A stretch of DNA of 64,000 nucleotides from Schistosoma haematobium (GCF_000699445.3 NC_067198.1:46224361-46288360), one strand, 5' to 3'; positions 21,090 to 32,080 are shown, counted from the stretch's first letter. The notes: a model not told the origin generated them from the letters alone. Numbers and translations: made by a program.

Positions 21090-22570
21090 AACATTGATAC
21101 TAATTGATAGTTTAGCCATAAAATGGCGTTAGTTACAAAAAGCTTAGAGTCAATAATTTTCAGGTTATTTAAAAAAAGCGTGCTTTTATTTAGATAGCAA
21201 GTTTCAATTACCTAACTATTTTCTGAATGAAACTGAGACGAAATGAATACAGCTTAACTTTGCTTATAATGATTCATAGTAACAGGAGTCAATTACACAC
21301 AAGATTCTGTTCACTGACTATTGTCGTTATTCCATTTTTAACTGAGTCAAACTACTGTATTTAATATGTCATACTGACGATGTGGTACATTACATTGGAT
21401 TTCTTACAAAACATCTCTATCAGTTTAAATGGATGAAAATCAAAATACAGTCGCTTGAATACAATTTGAAGTTATTTAAGCTGCTTCTAGATTATCAAAC
21501 GAATGAAGGTGAATCAATTTCTTTCGTGCTTCCAACTGGTGATTGAGTGAGTTTGAACAAGTGAGGAAAATCAATCACATTTTGGAGTACTGACACCAGT
21601 AATCAAATACCCTACAATTGAAATGCTTCATCTTCTTTCTGTCTTACCTGATTTTCTACTTGAATATTCTCTATAAGATTTAACGGTCGCCCTTCGTAAT
21701 CAACATAACAGAATGTGGGGTGAGATATGTGAAAACTCGTTTATTGATAGACTAATATTGTATTTATTCATTTGAACGTCTCACTTCCTTATATACCGCT
21801 ACATGACTTAGTTAAATGTGAATTACTAGGAAACGAGAACACCTGAATAACTGGAGACACACTATTATCTCATCACTACTAAACGTGTATGTGTTCCATA
21901 ACTGAGTTTCGAGATGTTACCTAATAGAAGTACATCTTCATTTGATTCGAAATCAGTTTATCTACCAATAACAGACATCTGATTAAAACTTACGTTCAGT
22001 TTGATGATGAACTGATAAACTCAAGTATCACCGAGTAAAACTAATCACACTCTAGAATACACCTTCAATCCACTGAATTGAACTATTCACATAAGTTCAT
22101 TCTGCTTCACATTCCTCATTCCCATTCAAATATTGTTCACACAGAATGTTCAATTACACAACTGTAGTTGATCTATCTAACGTTGCAAGTGTCAGCTGTG
22201 ATTCCATTCATCAACATTTTCAATATGATACCACACGATGTTACGCAATTCATTTGAATGTAAATGAATAACATTTCACAGTAATCGATCAGTTATAGAT
22301 ATTGTAGATTTCACTCATTACACAAATGTTCTCAATTTGCAAACAAACTATGTAATGAACTAATCGTATATAAAACTGTCTAATCTTCAGTGTTTCTCTC
22401 ACTACACATCAATCATCTATCAAGATTTACATTCAGTTCAATCGATTGGTCAATTGTAAATTTCATAAAACCAACAAACACGATCAACTTCAATTGTCTA
22501 CCCTTCTGAATGGATTCGAATTCATTCACAACATGGTGAATGGCAGATAGTTGAGTAATTTGTTCAGTTA
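21090..22570. other. Longest stretch without recognised repeats
   Basis: About 1.5 kb of AT-rich DNA with no element copy, no long frame and no motif that I can name. It could be single-copy intergenic or intronic DNA. Confidence 0.45.
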
Positions 22571-22728
22571 AATGAACATTTATCAAATGAATCAGAGAGA
22601 TTTAATGTTTGTTCACATTACCCTATTTTGTGTTGATAATTGTGAAAGGCCAACACCTTCTATTCATTATTACTATGACTATGATCATGACCATTGTTAT
22701 TCGTGTTATCGACTTGAGGTTTTACGAA

Positions 22729-22730
<2 letters not shown>

Positions 22731-22759
<29 letters not shown>

Positions 22760-22860
22760 AGGGGAAATAAACAATCATTTGAAGATGAACGTGCTTGAAT
22801 TCGATGTGTGTGTGGTGGTGGTGATGGTAGTAGTAGTAGTAGCAGTAGTAACAGTTTTTG
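22731..22860. repeat. GAA and GTA/GTG microsatellites
   Basis: GAA repeats (about 22731-22762) and a GTG/GTA tract (about 22808-22850). They create an apparent 114-codon frame (22572-22916) with poly-Glu and poly-Val runs, which I do not regard as a gene. Confidence 0.8.
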
Positions 22861-23164
22861 ATGAAATATTCGGACCGAATATACACAAAATGGGATTACA
22901 TTTCAGTATATTGTAAAGGTCATTCATAACAACTGTGACTTATTTATTTATTTGCATTCATGTTTTCATTTTTAATGTTCTACAGCTGTAAATTTTATGC
23001 TTTGACTTTGAATTTTTGTTTGAATAAGAATAGAGATCAGTTTTGGAACTTTCTTATGTTAACTTGGTGATGTGTTCAACTCATTAAATCTTTTGCGGCG
23101 TATTATTTAATTTTTCTCACTGTACGTGGATTATTATCTTAGTGATTTGAATTAGGTAACTTAA

Positions 23165-23510
23165 GATCACCTACTTACGTACGCCTGTTACCCCCAACGG
23201 AGCATAGGACACTGACCAGCATTCTCCAGCCCACTCCGTCCTGCGCCTACCTTTCTAGTTCTATCTATTTGTTGTTCATTTTTCTCATGTCGGTTTCCAT
23301 TTCTCTGAGTAATGTATTCTTTGGTCTTCCTCTCCTCCTTCGGCCTTGAGGATTCCAAGTGAGAGCTTACCTTGTGACGCAGTTGGATGCTTTCCTCAAT
23401 GTGTGTCCTGTCGACTTCCAGCACCTCTTCCTCCTCCTCCTTCCTCCGCTGGGATCTGGTTTGTTCCCCCCCCCACAGTAGGTGGTTGCTGATAGTGTCT
23501 AGTCAAGTGA
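23165..23510 (-). mobile_element. LINE B 3' fragment, well preserved
   Basis: Minus copy with the 'cttacgtacgcctgttac' tail at 23172 and a 78-codon frame (23188-23424) carrying '[19 protein letters not shown]' and '[19 protein letters not shown]', the C-terminal part of the family. It is truncated at 23510. Confidence 0.8.
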
Positions 23511-23514
23511 TCCG

Positions 23515-24455
23515 AACGAACCAATCTAATACTATAATGTGAGAATCAATATAAATCAGAAATCCCACTTGTATTTAATGTAATATATATCATACATAGT
23601 TGAATGAGTTTTGTTGAAGTCAGTTCACTTCATAGGTTTTGTTTGTTACGAATTGATTTCAGTTGAATTTCTGTTGGAAACCATCGAACATCGAGGAGCT
23701 GTTTCATTTTAGCATGGATGTTCTCAGCAAGGATCAATCTGTAATGAATATTACTCATAAAATATCATTTCATGGAAGGACTCATATTGGAATATAGAAG
23801 CTTTTGTAATTTGCTTACAAATAAAAAAAATGTAGAATGTATCATATGAAGTATGTACTATAGCAACTAGACTACAACCAACTTCGATTATAGTTGAGCC
23901 CTTTCATTAAATTACTTAACAGACAATAACAATTCGCATATGTTTTTACCGTTATGATCACTAGACCACACGATAGACTCCAGGTAAAATGTTGATTTCT
24001 TGAATATCACTCAGTGATTCATTTCCCCCCATAGGTATATGTACTCAAATCCTAATACTGGCTTTTGCTTTGCCTTGCTATGCCCTTATGCAATTCGATT
24101 ATAAATTTGCCTATGTATATGCTCACACACATATTCGCCTTTCTGCTTCTAATACGTTTGATGTACTTACAACTTTGTGATCTGCACTACCCGTTAATAA
24201 ACTGTAGTTGCCGCTTCTTCATTGCCTTCTGATTTCAAACGGTTATCGATGTGATTGATTAACGAAGCAAAGCCACCACAACACAATTATTGTCTGTTTG
24301 ATCATATCGTTAGGTCTATATTTCATTGTTGATTTCTAAATTAAAACATCATCAAACTAGTTCATTATTTAATTACCAGGATATTATTCACTTAGTTGTT
24401 AAAGCAATTGTATGAAAAGTACTCGGACTATTTAACTATACAAGGACAATATAAA
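23515..24455. other. AT-rich stretch, nothing recognised
   Basis: No repeat or coding signal that I can support. Confidence 0.4.
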
Positions 24456-24459
24456 TCAT

Positions 24460-24608
24460 TCAGTAGTTGAGATCATGATTCACTTGAAGCTAAACCACCA
24501 TGGAAAACCTCGAAGAACTGGAAGGCCGTTTCGTCCTATCGTGCGACTCATCATCAGTGCGCATCCACGACTCCGCCTCGCGAGATTCGAACCCAGGACC
24601 TATCATTC
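24460..24608 (-). repeat. HS2 repeat, 3' half
   Basis: Minus copy from the 3' end to box B-like 'gattcgaacccagg' (24584-24597). The hammerhead (24505-24560) keeps GAAAC, GTCC/GGAC-type pairing is weakened and CTGATGA replaces CTGAGGA, which is also compatible with the CUGANGA consensus. Confidence 0.75.
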
Positions 24609-25225
24609 ATTTCATTTGAAAGATTCCACCCATTAACTTGAGTTTTTCGTTGGGTTTTTTCTATCACAATCTATCATAAATTAGACAATATGAACAAATA
24701 GAATTGGATAAAATGCAACATGATCAAAAGTTCTCTAAATGATGTCAGTTTGCCAAGATTGATGGAGGATAAAATCGGCTGTTGTTGTCGTTGGTGGTGC
24801 GGGTGGTGGTGTTTTGATCTTTTAAGTTCTACTAACTGCTTTTTTTCTTTTTCTTTACAAAAGCAAAAACGGAAGGTTATTATGACCAAATTTAATCTAA
24901 CTCAATAGATCAAATGAGAAGAATGTGAACGGAAATTCAATTATATAATTTCGTTGATAACATGGTCAATGAATAAAATCACTGAGGTCATTTGTTTGTA
25001 TCTATCAACCTATCTATCTCTATATATATAGAGTCAAGTCAATTCGTTAAATGGAAAAAAATTAAGAGAATAGAAATCGTGGAATTGTATTCACTAACCG
25101 TGAAACAAATTTAACAAAGTGGTTTATATTGTTCATAACTCAGATACTCTATGAAGTGTTTTATGCAATAAAAAAGAAATAGGTATTTTGATAAAAGAGT
25201 TATTAACTAAAGTAAATTTTATAAG
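24609..25225. other. AT-rich stretch with short TA microsatellite
   Basis: TA tract near 25020-25030. A 71-codon minus frame (24674-24889) has no recognised family. Confidence 0.4.
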
Positions 25226-25252
25226 AAAAGATGGATATTGGCTAGCAGAGGA

Positions 25253-25297
25253 ATCCAGGACATGCTTTTCATCCTATTTGGGACTCGTCAGCTGGAT
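25253..25297 (-). ncRNA. Hammerhead ribozyme motif in HS1
   Basis: On the minus strand: helix I ATCCAG (25292-25297) pairs with CTGGAT (25253-25258), CTGACGA core, GTCC stem II with GGAT partner, GAAA, and GTC cleavage triplet. The second base pair of helix III is mismatched. Core nucleotides are all present, so weak activity is possible. Confidence 0.65.
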
Positions 25298-25436
25298 CCA
25301 TTTGCGTCTCACAGTTGGCGTTTACTCCGGGACTCGAACCTAGTACCGTTCGCTTCAAACGCAATCATGTGATCCACATAGTGAATGGAACTGGGTTCGA
25401 GTGACGGAGTGAACACCAACTGTGAGATACGGGTAC

Positions 25437-25481
25437 ATTCAGCTGACGAGTCCCAAATAGGATGAAACTCATATCCTGGAT
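25437..25481 (+). ncRNA. Hammerhead motif in HS1, damaged helices
   Basis: ATTCAG/CTGGAT helix I (one wobble), CTGACGA at 25443-25449, GTCC/GGAT stem II, GAAAC at 25464-25468 and an ATC cleavage triplet at 25473-25475. Helix III is poorly paired. Recognisable but likely slow or inactive. Confidence 0.55.
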
Positions 25482-25640
25482 TCCACTGCTAACCACTATC
25501 CATCTTTGCTAATGATACTTGTGACTTAAGGCAATATCGAAGCAATACGCAAAAGATGCACATATGCCAATAAGAGACTGATCAATTGCAATCTCGACGA
25601 TCGATGGGAAGACACTAGTAAAACAACACCAAGTGAATTT

Positions 25641-26505
25641 ATAGTAAATTTTGATTCAAAAATATGATTTAACGACCGTAATTATTTATTAAATAGATCT
25701 AGAGGTAATTTATCACTTCTATTAGGTTGATTGTTTAATGAATCATGAATTTTAGTAGACTTTGCTAGGTTTGAAGCTATCATGAGTTCACTTAACCTGC
25801 GAGCGAGAACAAGACTCGGTGACCAATGACCAGTAAGGTAGTTATTGATGCGTGGAATGGGAAGTAAATTCTGCAAACAGCCAGAACAAGTCATGACAAC
25901 AAACACAATTCAAAACGTATATATACAGTACAAAACCGTCCTTGTGAAGAGTTACCAAATAACATACTAAAAGACTCAACGGGCCAATAGCATCTAAGAT
26001 ATTTCCCAATTGGGAAATACGACATGAAGGTGACAAGAGCGCGTTTGACGTGAAAACAAAGAAATTCAAATTTTCTAAATAAAATTACAAAATTAGGTCC
26101 TTTTTCAAGTGAGTTCTGGGGATCTAACGTCCCCAACAGACTTATTCCTTCAACTTTATGATGGCAACAAATTTTGAAAACGCTGATATAATTTAGATTC
26201 CCCCATAATTAATCAATAACAATACTGACTTTTCACAATTGAAAGGTAAGTTGCAGTTAACAAATGGTTTATAAAGTCGTTTAAAATTTACAATAAGCTG
26301 AAATAAATCATTTTTGCTACAGGTACTCATTTATTCAATGGAAAATCAGCTCCAATTGAAGTTTCATTGATCGGGATCTAAATACCGTTTTAAAAAATCT
26401 CTTATAGTTTTCATAATATTTATTCAAAGACATCACGAAATAACAATGAAATCACAATATGAGAATCATACAAAATGAAACTTTGAAATGTTATTGATAC
26501 CCCTA
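25641..26505. other. Unassigned AT-rich stretch
   Basis: Several short overlapping minus frames (25682-26136) have no recognised family. Nothing else seen. Confidence 0.4.
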
Positions 26506-26509
26506 AATC

Positions 26510-26650
26510 GATCCATATTAGACAACCATTAAAAGTCTGGAAGCATTGGAAGGCCAGTTTATTGTAGTATGAAGCTCCTTAACAGTGCACATCTACAACC
26601 TAGCAATTCGGAATCGAATTCAGAGCACAATAGTGTTTTTATCCAAGAGA
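26510..26650 (-). repeat. HS2 repeat, old and degenerate
   Basis: 'agacaaccattaaaagtctg' and 'gcattggaaggccagttta' through 'gaatcgaattcag' follow the HS2 3' half with many substitutions. Confidence 0.55.
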
Positions 26651-26654
26651 TTCA

Positions 26655-26865
26655 TGTAATTTTTTTCCATAGATCATCTCACTTTCCTTTTATAATGACA
26701 TAATCAACATTTCTTTATTATTCTTAAGCAATTTTAACATTAAACATAAAACTATAGTCAATAAGGCTATTCATAAAATGAATCTAGAATGACACGTATT
26801 TTGAAATGTATTTATATAATCAATAGATGATGTCTTATGTTTGAATAAGTGATAAATATGGTTTA
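26655..26865. other. AT-rich spacer
   Basis: Nothing recognised. Confidence 0.3.
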
Positions 26866-26869
26866 TATC

Positions 26870-27110
26870 ACAGATTGAAATCATGAGTTAACTGAAGCTA
26901 GACCACCATAGAAAACCTGGAAGCACTGGATGGTCTTGGATTCGAACCTCGCGGGGAACGGGATCGTGGATGCTCACTGCTGAGGAGTCCCATACAAGGA
27001 CGAAACGGCCGTCCACTGCCTCCAGGTTTTCCATGGTGGTCTAACTTCAATCGACTCATGATTTCAATCTATGAAATTTTTAAAATCTTCACAAACCCCT
27101 TCTGAAAATA
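26870..27110. repeat. HS2 composite: inverted 3' end plus plus-strand copy
   Basis: A minus 3'-end segment (26873-26932) stops at the hammerhead cleavage region, then plus HS2 begins at box B-like 'ggattcgaacctcgcgggg' (about 26937) and runs to the 3' end 'cacaaaccccttctga' (27089-27104). The outer arms are inverted repeats. Confidence 0.8.
26975..27018 (+). ncRNA. Hammerhead ribozyme motif in HS2
   Basis: CACTG, CTGAGGA (26980-26986), GTCC/GGAC stem II, GAAAC (27002-27006), GGCC loop, GTC (27011-27013) and CACTG. All core bases are intact; helix I has one mismatch because the second strand reads CACTG and not CAGTG. Confidence 0.75.
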
Positions 27111-27189
27111 TGGTGAATCTTAGTCTATTTAAATGTCTTAATTCAGTTTAACAAAATTCAAATTAATCGAGAACTCATCTCTTTGTAGT

Positions 27190-27630
27190 GTCAATCGCTA
27201 TCTGGAGACCATATAACTTATTCTAGTATTTGGAAAAGCCAATTTATCCATCCTACTTGAGTCACACTTTGACCTTGTTATTTATTCGCCTATCAACCTT
27301 GACTGTTTTTATATGAATGTATATGTGTACACTTTTTATCCAATTAATCGCATGGCTGTAACTTATTTTAGTCTGACTATTAATAACAACTAACGCTTGG
27401 TTATATCGAGTTGGTTCACACTCCTTCTCTATTTCGTATCATTACGCTTCGCCTCGTCTGTCCACTTCAATATGTACAAAATATACGTATTCAAGCATCC
27501 ATTCTCGCATTTGGCTTATTTAATTCTGTGATTCACCAACGCAAGTTAAGTCGACAATTACATACGTGGATAGTCTATATGAATATTTCAATAACAATCA
27601 ATCATACGATCTAAACAGAATCAGATTCAG
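27190..27630 (+). repeat. Repeat D, copy 2
   Basis: Shares with copies 1 and 3 'cttgagtcacactttgacct' (27258), 'cttgactgtttttatatga', 'acgcttggtta' and 'gcttatttaattc'. A 67-codon frame (27411-27614) is not conserved in the other copies. Confidence 0.65.
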
Positions 27631-27724
27631 GGCCACAAAACCTTTCACGATATCATACTATCAACACATTCGTCTATAATTTTTACGTAGATCAGAGTGT
27701 TGTTGGTATGGATTAATTGGGAAT

Positions 27725-27960
27725 CTCAATAGTTAAAATCATGAGTCAATTGAAGTCAGACCACCATGGAAAAACTGGAAACACTGGACGGTCGTTTCGT
27801 CTTAGTATGGGACTCATCAGCTGTACGCTCCCATAATCCCGTCCCACGCGAGGTTCGAATACAGGACCATCCAGTGGTTCCAGATTTTCCATGGTGGCCT
27901 AGCTTCAAATGATTCATGATTTCAACTATTTAAATTACTAAAATCTCTATAAAACCCCAT
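27725..27960. repeat. HS2 composite with inverted termini
   Basis: Minus segment from the 3' end to box B-like 'gaggttcgaatacagg' (27850-27865), then plus 3' end beginning 'catccagtgg', two or three bases before the ribozyme cleavage site. Outer inverted arms are about 60 bases. The family end 'aaaaccccatct' is at about 27950. Confidence 0.8.
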
Positions 27961-28145
27961 CTAATGACTGAGGATAAACAAACATCAACATTAAGTAACA
28001 TCATATTATATAATTTATTGTACTGAATTGACCAACCATTGGATTATTTGATCCGATTCAATAAATACCATTTCAAGGATTTAACTATGAAAATCTTATA
28101 TTTTTAAACCGTTCCTTTTTTTCTCTAAATTAAAAAATAAGAAAA

Positions 28146-28256
28146 AAATGGATGGTGGCTAGCAGGGGAATATCCAGGACATGCACATATGGCAACAAGA
28201 AACCTATCAATTGCAGTCCTAACACAACAACGGGGAGATACAAACAAACAATATCG
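28146..28256. repeat. HS1 mini-composite, inverted junction
   Basis: A short minus HS1 piece (28149-28182, 'ggtggctagcaggggaat' to 'ccaggacatg') abuts a plus HS1 tail (28183-28256, 'cacatatggcaaca' to 'caaacaata'). Confidence 0.65.
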
Positions 28257-28384
28257 TGTTTTTATTAAAACATTATTTTGAAATAAAAAAGCATTTTGTC
28301 TTGCCAATTTATAGAAAACTGTTATGGGTTTTTTTCAGTTAGATGGCATAAATCATGAAAGAGGTATTAATACCTATTATTCCT

Positions 28385-29045
28385 TGGATATTTTGAATTG
28401 AAGAACATCAACTCAGTCACCCTCGATGGAGAAAATCTTGAAGAGGTGGAATCATCCACGTATCTGCATAGCATCACCGGTGAACGGCAAACGTCTGATA
28501 AAGATGTAAACGTTAGGATTGACAAAGCAAGAACAGCATTCCTACAATTCAAAAACATATATAGAACTCAAAACAACTATCTGTCGGACAGCATCACAAT
28601 CAGAATCTTCAATACGAATGTCAAAATAGTCCTACTGTATACAGCTGAAACTTCCACAACTACTACAGCTATCATCAGAACAGTACAAGCATTTACAAAC
28701 AATTGTCTATGCAAGATACTCAACTCAATATCCGTTAACCAGATATCATCAGCAACGACCTACTGTGTGAGAGAACAAACCAACTTCCATCTGAATAGGA
28801 TCTTAGAAGTTGATAGACTATACATTTCGGAAATCACCAAACTGCGTCACGAGACAAGCACTAACTTGGAATGCTGAAGGGAAACGGGAAAGTGGAAGAC
28901 CAAAGAACAGAATGTGTCGGTCTTGGGAGCAGACATTGAAAGAATGAATATCAATTGGAATGAACTAGAAATGATTGTCCATGTCAGAATTGTATAGAGA
29001 ATGGTGGTGGTTAGCCTATGCTTCTCCACGAGGTGTAACTAACGT
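28385..29045 (+). mobile_element. LINE B 3' part with 159-codon frame
   Basis: Plus copy. The frame 28398-28877 contains 'STYLHSITGERQTSDKDVNV', 'KARTAFLQFKNIYRTQN', 'TTYCVREQTNFHLNRILE' and 'HETSTNLEC', the post-RT region. A subfamily close to 41150-44265 (shared 'VREQTNFHLNR'). It ends with 'gaggtgtaactaacgtaa' at about 29030-29047. Confidence 0.8.
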
Positions 29046-29047
29046 AA

Positions 29048-29575
29048 ATCAAAAGATCAATGAAGTTTCATTTTTGTTACCCTTAGACCATTAAGTAACC
29101 TCAAATTCTGATTGGCTTTTAGTATTGCTGTTAATGATTCAATAATTCTCTACGTTTATTATAGAACACTGTATGTTCAAAAGTACTGCCCTAGTGAATG
29201 GCATCGTTGTAAAGTAAGTTTTCTTTGCTGAAACGTCCTCATTTTATTTAATGATTCAATTAGTCCATTTCGTTACCTACGACAGGTTGATCTATACTTA
29301 AATCCTTGATATAAATCTGTATCGCCTAATTCAAAAAAGTGTTAGCTTCATATTATCTGCACGATAGTTTAAGAACTATTATGATCATATGAAGTGAATA
29401 TACTCCTTATTTTGATGATCCTAACCTACTATTATGAGAATGAAAGGATCAAGAAAATTTCATAACTTAAAAGTTCACTATTTAAAATGTGTGCTGATGA
29501 ACTTGTCAAGAAGAACAATGAAATTTTCACGATGAAGCTATTCAGTTCAAATTATATATCATCTGATGTTCGAGT
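29048..29575. other. AT-rich stretch, nothing recognised
   Basis: No repeat or coding signal that I can support. Confidence 0.4.
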
Positions 29576-29577
29576 GA

Positions 29578-30395
29578 GAATGATAGTGATTGGTTGTTTG
29601 CTCAGTCAGATTTATAGATAGTCTGATAGGCGTTAGTTGAGTTATATATTCTCAGAAGGGGTTTTGTGGAGATTGTAGTAATTTAAATAGTTAAGATCAT
29701 GAGTCAATCGAAGCTAGACCACCATGGAAAACCTGGAAGCACTGGGCGTCCGTTTCGTCCACAAAACCCCTTCTGATACTAATCAACATATGCTCACTAA
29801 TGACTGGCTTCAAGAGATATATTCTGGAGTTCTAGTGAGAAGCAGTGACCAGTGGAGTTCAACCGGGTCATTCACGAGGTAGTAACTCGCTGATGACAAT
29901 GGTGGATATGTCGCTCAATTTCGTGGATTAGTTGAAGTTAGACATTAACACCGTCGGCTGCCAGCCCAGTGGTCTAGTTGGTTAGGCGCCTGGCGCGAGG
30001 CTGATAGGTCCTGTGTTCGAATCTCGCGGGGCGGGGTTGTGGGTGCGCACTTCTGGGGTGTCTCACGATAGGACGAAACGGCCGTCCAGTGCTCCCAGGT
30101 TTTCCATGGTGGTCTAGCTTCAACTGACTCATGATCTCAACTGATGAAATTATATATTCTACTATCATTATTATTATTGATTGGTTGTTGTTTGATTGTA
30201 TCTGATTATTGTCGGTTTTAATTGTGGAAATATACCTATATTCTAGTCAGGCTAATCACGTGTTCTTGGTCTGAGTTGTTTTGAAGTCCTGTAGAATATA
30301 CACTGGGAGGGGAATCTAATGTAGATATTCGTCTAAGGTAACTTAACGTCCAATTCTTAAGGATGAGGGAACTCCTACCGTTATAACATCATCTT
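29578..30395 (+). repeat. Repeat G split by an HS2 insertion
   Basis: Left part 29578-29652 and right part 30161-30395 match 7330-7675 in order. The HS2 composite between them duplicated 'ttatatattct' (29642-29652 and 30150-30160), a perfect 11-bp TSD. Confidence 0.75.
29653..30149. repeat. HS2 composite insertion with 11-bp TSD
   Basis: Order: an inverted HS2 3'-end segment (29653-29760, minus, stopping inside the hammerhead at 'tttcgtcc'), then 'acaaaaccccttctgata' and a full-length plus HS2 unit (29761-30149). The string 'cacaaaacccc' is the HS2 3' end, yet here it precedes the next unit's 5' end ('atgctcactaatgactgg'), as in a head-to-tail multimer. The 11-bp TSD at both ends shows the whole composite inserted at once. 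The hammerhead of the plus unit is damaged (CTGGGGT). Confidence 0.8.
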
Positions 30396-30639
30396 TTGTA
30401 ATGAGAAACGGTATAAATCTACGAAAACCATATTAATTGTAAACAACAGTATATTGAATTAAATGGAATTTACCTTAATTATGATATGTATGTCATAAGT
30501 AGACAGAGTTTCTTTCTCTTCTTTATGATAGAATAGGAAGACAGATCTTATTGATAACACATAAAGAAGTACTATTCAAAATCAAACATTATTTCTGTAA
30601 GCTGAAACAAAAGTTTACTAAAAAGGGACTTAAATTCAC

Positions 30640-30895
30640 TTGGTATTGTTTTACTTGTATCTTCCCATTGTTATTTAGGACTGTAATTGATCAGTCTCAT
30701 GTTGGCATATGTGCATCCTGAGTAGATTGCCTCGATATAGCCTTAAGTCACAAGCATTATAAACAAAGATGGATAGTGGCTAGCAGTGAAATCAACATCA
30801 ACTCTGAGATGCAGGTACATCCAGCTGACGAGTTCCAAATAGGACGAAACGCGCGTACTGGATTCCATTGCTGGTCACTATCCATCTTTGTTTAA
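30640..30895. repeat. HS1 composite: inverted tail plus plus-strand ribozyme part
   Basis: Minus HS1 tail (30640-30789, 'cttgtatcttcccattgtta' to 'gtggctagcagtg') followed by plus HS1 from 'atcaacatcaactctgagat' (30791) to 'cactatccatctttg' (30889). Confidence 0.8.
30819..30863 (+). ncRNA. Hammerhead ribozyme motif in HS1, intact core
   Basis: Helix I ATCCAG (30819-30824) with CTGGAT (30858-30863), CTGACGA (30825-30831), stem II GTTC/GGAC (one G-U), GAAAC (30846-30850), a GCGC helix III/loop and GTA cleavage triplet (30855-30857). The NUH rule allows GUA. This is the best HS1 ribozyme in the window and matches the known Smα hammerhead layout. Confidence 0.8.
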
Positions 30896-31710
30896 AATGC
30901 GACTCTTTAGAAAAAAATAGTTCAATAACAAAATTAGCTGAATATTTATTCATCAAGGTCAAGGTTAGCACGAGTTGTTTATCTTTTTTCTATAAGTGAT
31001 TAGCCCATGTTTTGACTGGATAAACAGTGAAATAATAACAGTAGTCGTAACTTCAGTAAGATAAGTCAAGAACATGAGTATTCAATGGCGGTATTCGTCA
31101 GTTATATTAGTGTTGAAAATCAGTAGATATTAGACAAATGTTTCGTTCTTGTATGAGACTTGTCAATATATGAACACATTACCCTAATGTCAATCAAATA
31201 TGCAGCCATTGGGTAAGTATTCAATTGGAAATATGTACCTCTGGATACAAATCAAGTGGTTTAACAGTGATGTGAAGCTTTAATTAAGAGAAAACGTACA
31301 CGGGTAACTTATGAATGTCATCAATAATTATATCACCGTAGTGTTGATAATCCAAATAGATATTTGAGGCAAGGCCATATTATGAACCAAAACATTTATA
31401 CGAAAATGATTTTACCCAAATTATAGTAACTGGAAATTAATGAATAATCAATTGTTTTATTAAATATAAAGTTATACATAAGTTCAGCCGTTAGTCTTTG
31501 TATGATATCCGTCAAACATAGTATTAGTGTAGGGACAGCCCCCGGTGTACTCAGTGAAAGCTTTAAGAATCTCAAGAAGAGCCGAAGACATTACAGTGAA
31601 TCATCTTTTGGAAGAACATTCCAGAATCTTGACATGTTGCTTCCTGATTGCATAAATGCTTAAAACCACTGCGTGTGGGTTGGATGACTGTAACATTGAT
31701 TTCGTTTTTA
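30896..31710. other. Unassigned stretch
   Basis: AT-rich; 31540-31680 is slightly more GC-rich but I recognise no family or frame. Confidence 0.4.
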
Positions 31711-31714
31711 CTAA

Positions 31715-32080
31715 AAACTATACATACCTATCGAACAAGTTGCAATGTGGTCACTAGTCTAGGTGACTCGATATTGCATGGATTATGTTGAGATAAGATG
31801 GTGGTTGGAAATAGTCAACAGGACACGCTGGACCTAGGTTTCGTGCTATTTGGCACTCGTCAGTAAGATGTACCTGTGATCTTGAGGGAACTGGTGTTGC
31901 ATGACGGATTCTATCCCGTGTCACCCAGCTTCATAGTCAGCGACGTAACAACTGAGCTATCCGGGCTGCGACTGACCTCCTGTAGGAATGAGATGTAATC
32001 ACAATTGATTGATCACTGGGTGGTGATCAATGTTATGTATGTCAAGTCCTTCTTAGTGCAGATCGAATGCTATAGATCAC
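31715..32080 (-). repeat. HS3 repeat followed by a second HS3 3' end
   Basis: Minus HS3 copy 31715-31975: hammerhead-type core at 31831-31863 and tRNA-like head (box A-like TAGCTCAGTTG at about 31955, box B-like near 31905). A separate HS3 3' terminus, including the hairpin 'attgatcac/gtgatcaat' (about 32004-32029), follows in the same orientation at 31998-32080, consistent with a truncated head-to-tail dimer. Confidence 0.75.
31831..31863 (-). ncRNA. Hammerhead core in HS3
   Basis: On the minus strand: CTGACGA (31857-31863), stem II GTGC/GCAC around CAAATA, GAAAC (31838-31842), a three-pair helix III ACC/GGT and GTC cleavage triplet (31831-31833). Helix I is not evident: the bases flanking the core (TTA and CAG) do not pair. 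The catalytic core is there, but activity is doubtful. Confidence 0.6.

Larger units (their letters stand above)
25226..25640. repeat. HS1 head-to-head inverted dimer
   Basis: Minus HS1 segment (25226-25385, hammerhead and tRNA-like head) followed immediately by a plus HS1 copy (about 25386-25640, from box B-like 'gggttcgagtg' through hammerhead to tail). Both arms contain a CTGACGA core. A similar arrangement is found at 45790-46150. Confidence 0.8.

Noticed and set aside
22572..22916. Open frame of 114 codons with poly-Glu and poly-Val runs
   Set aside because: The runs come from GAA and GTG/GTA microsatellites, and no domain or homologue-like pattern is present.
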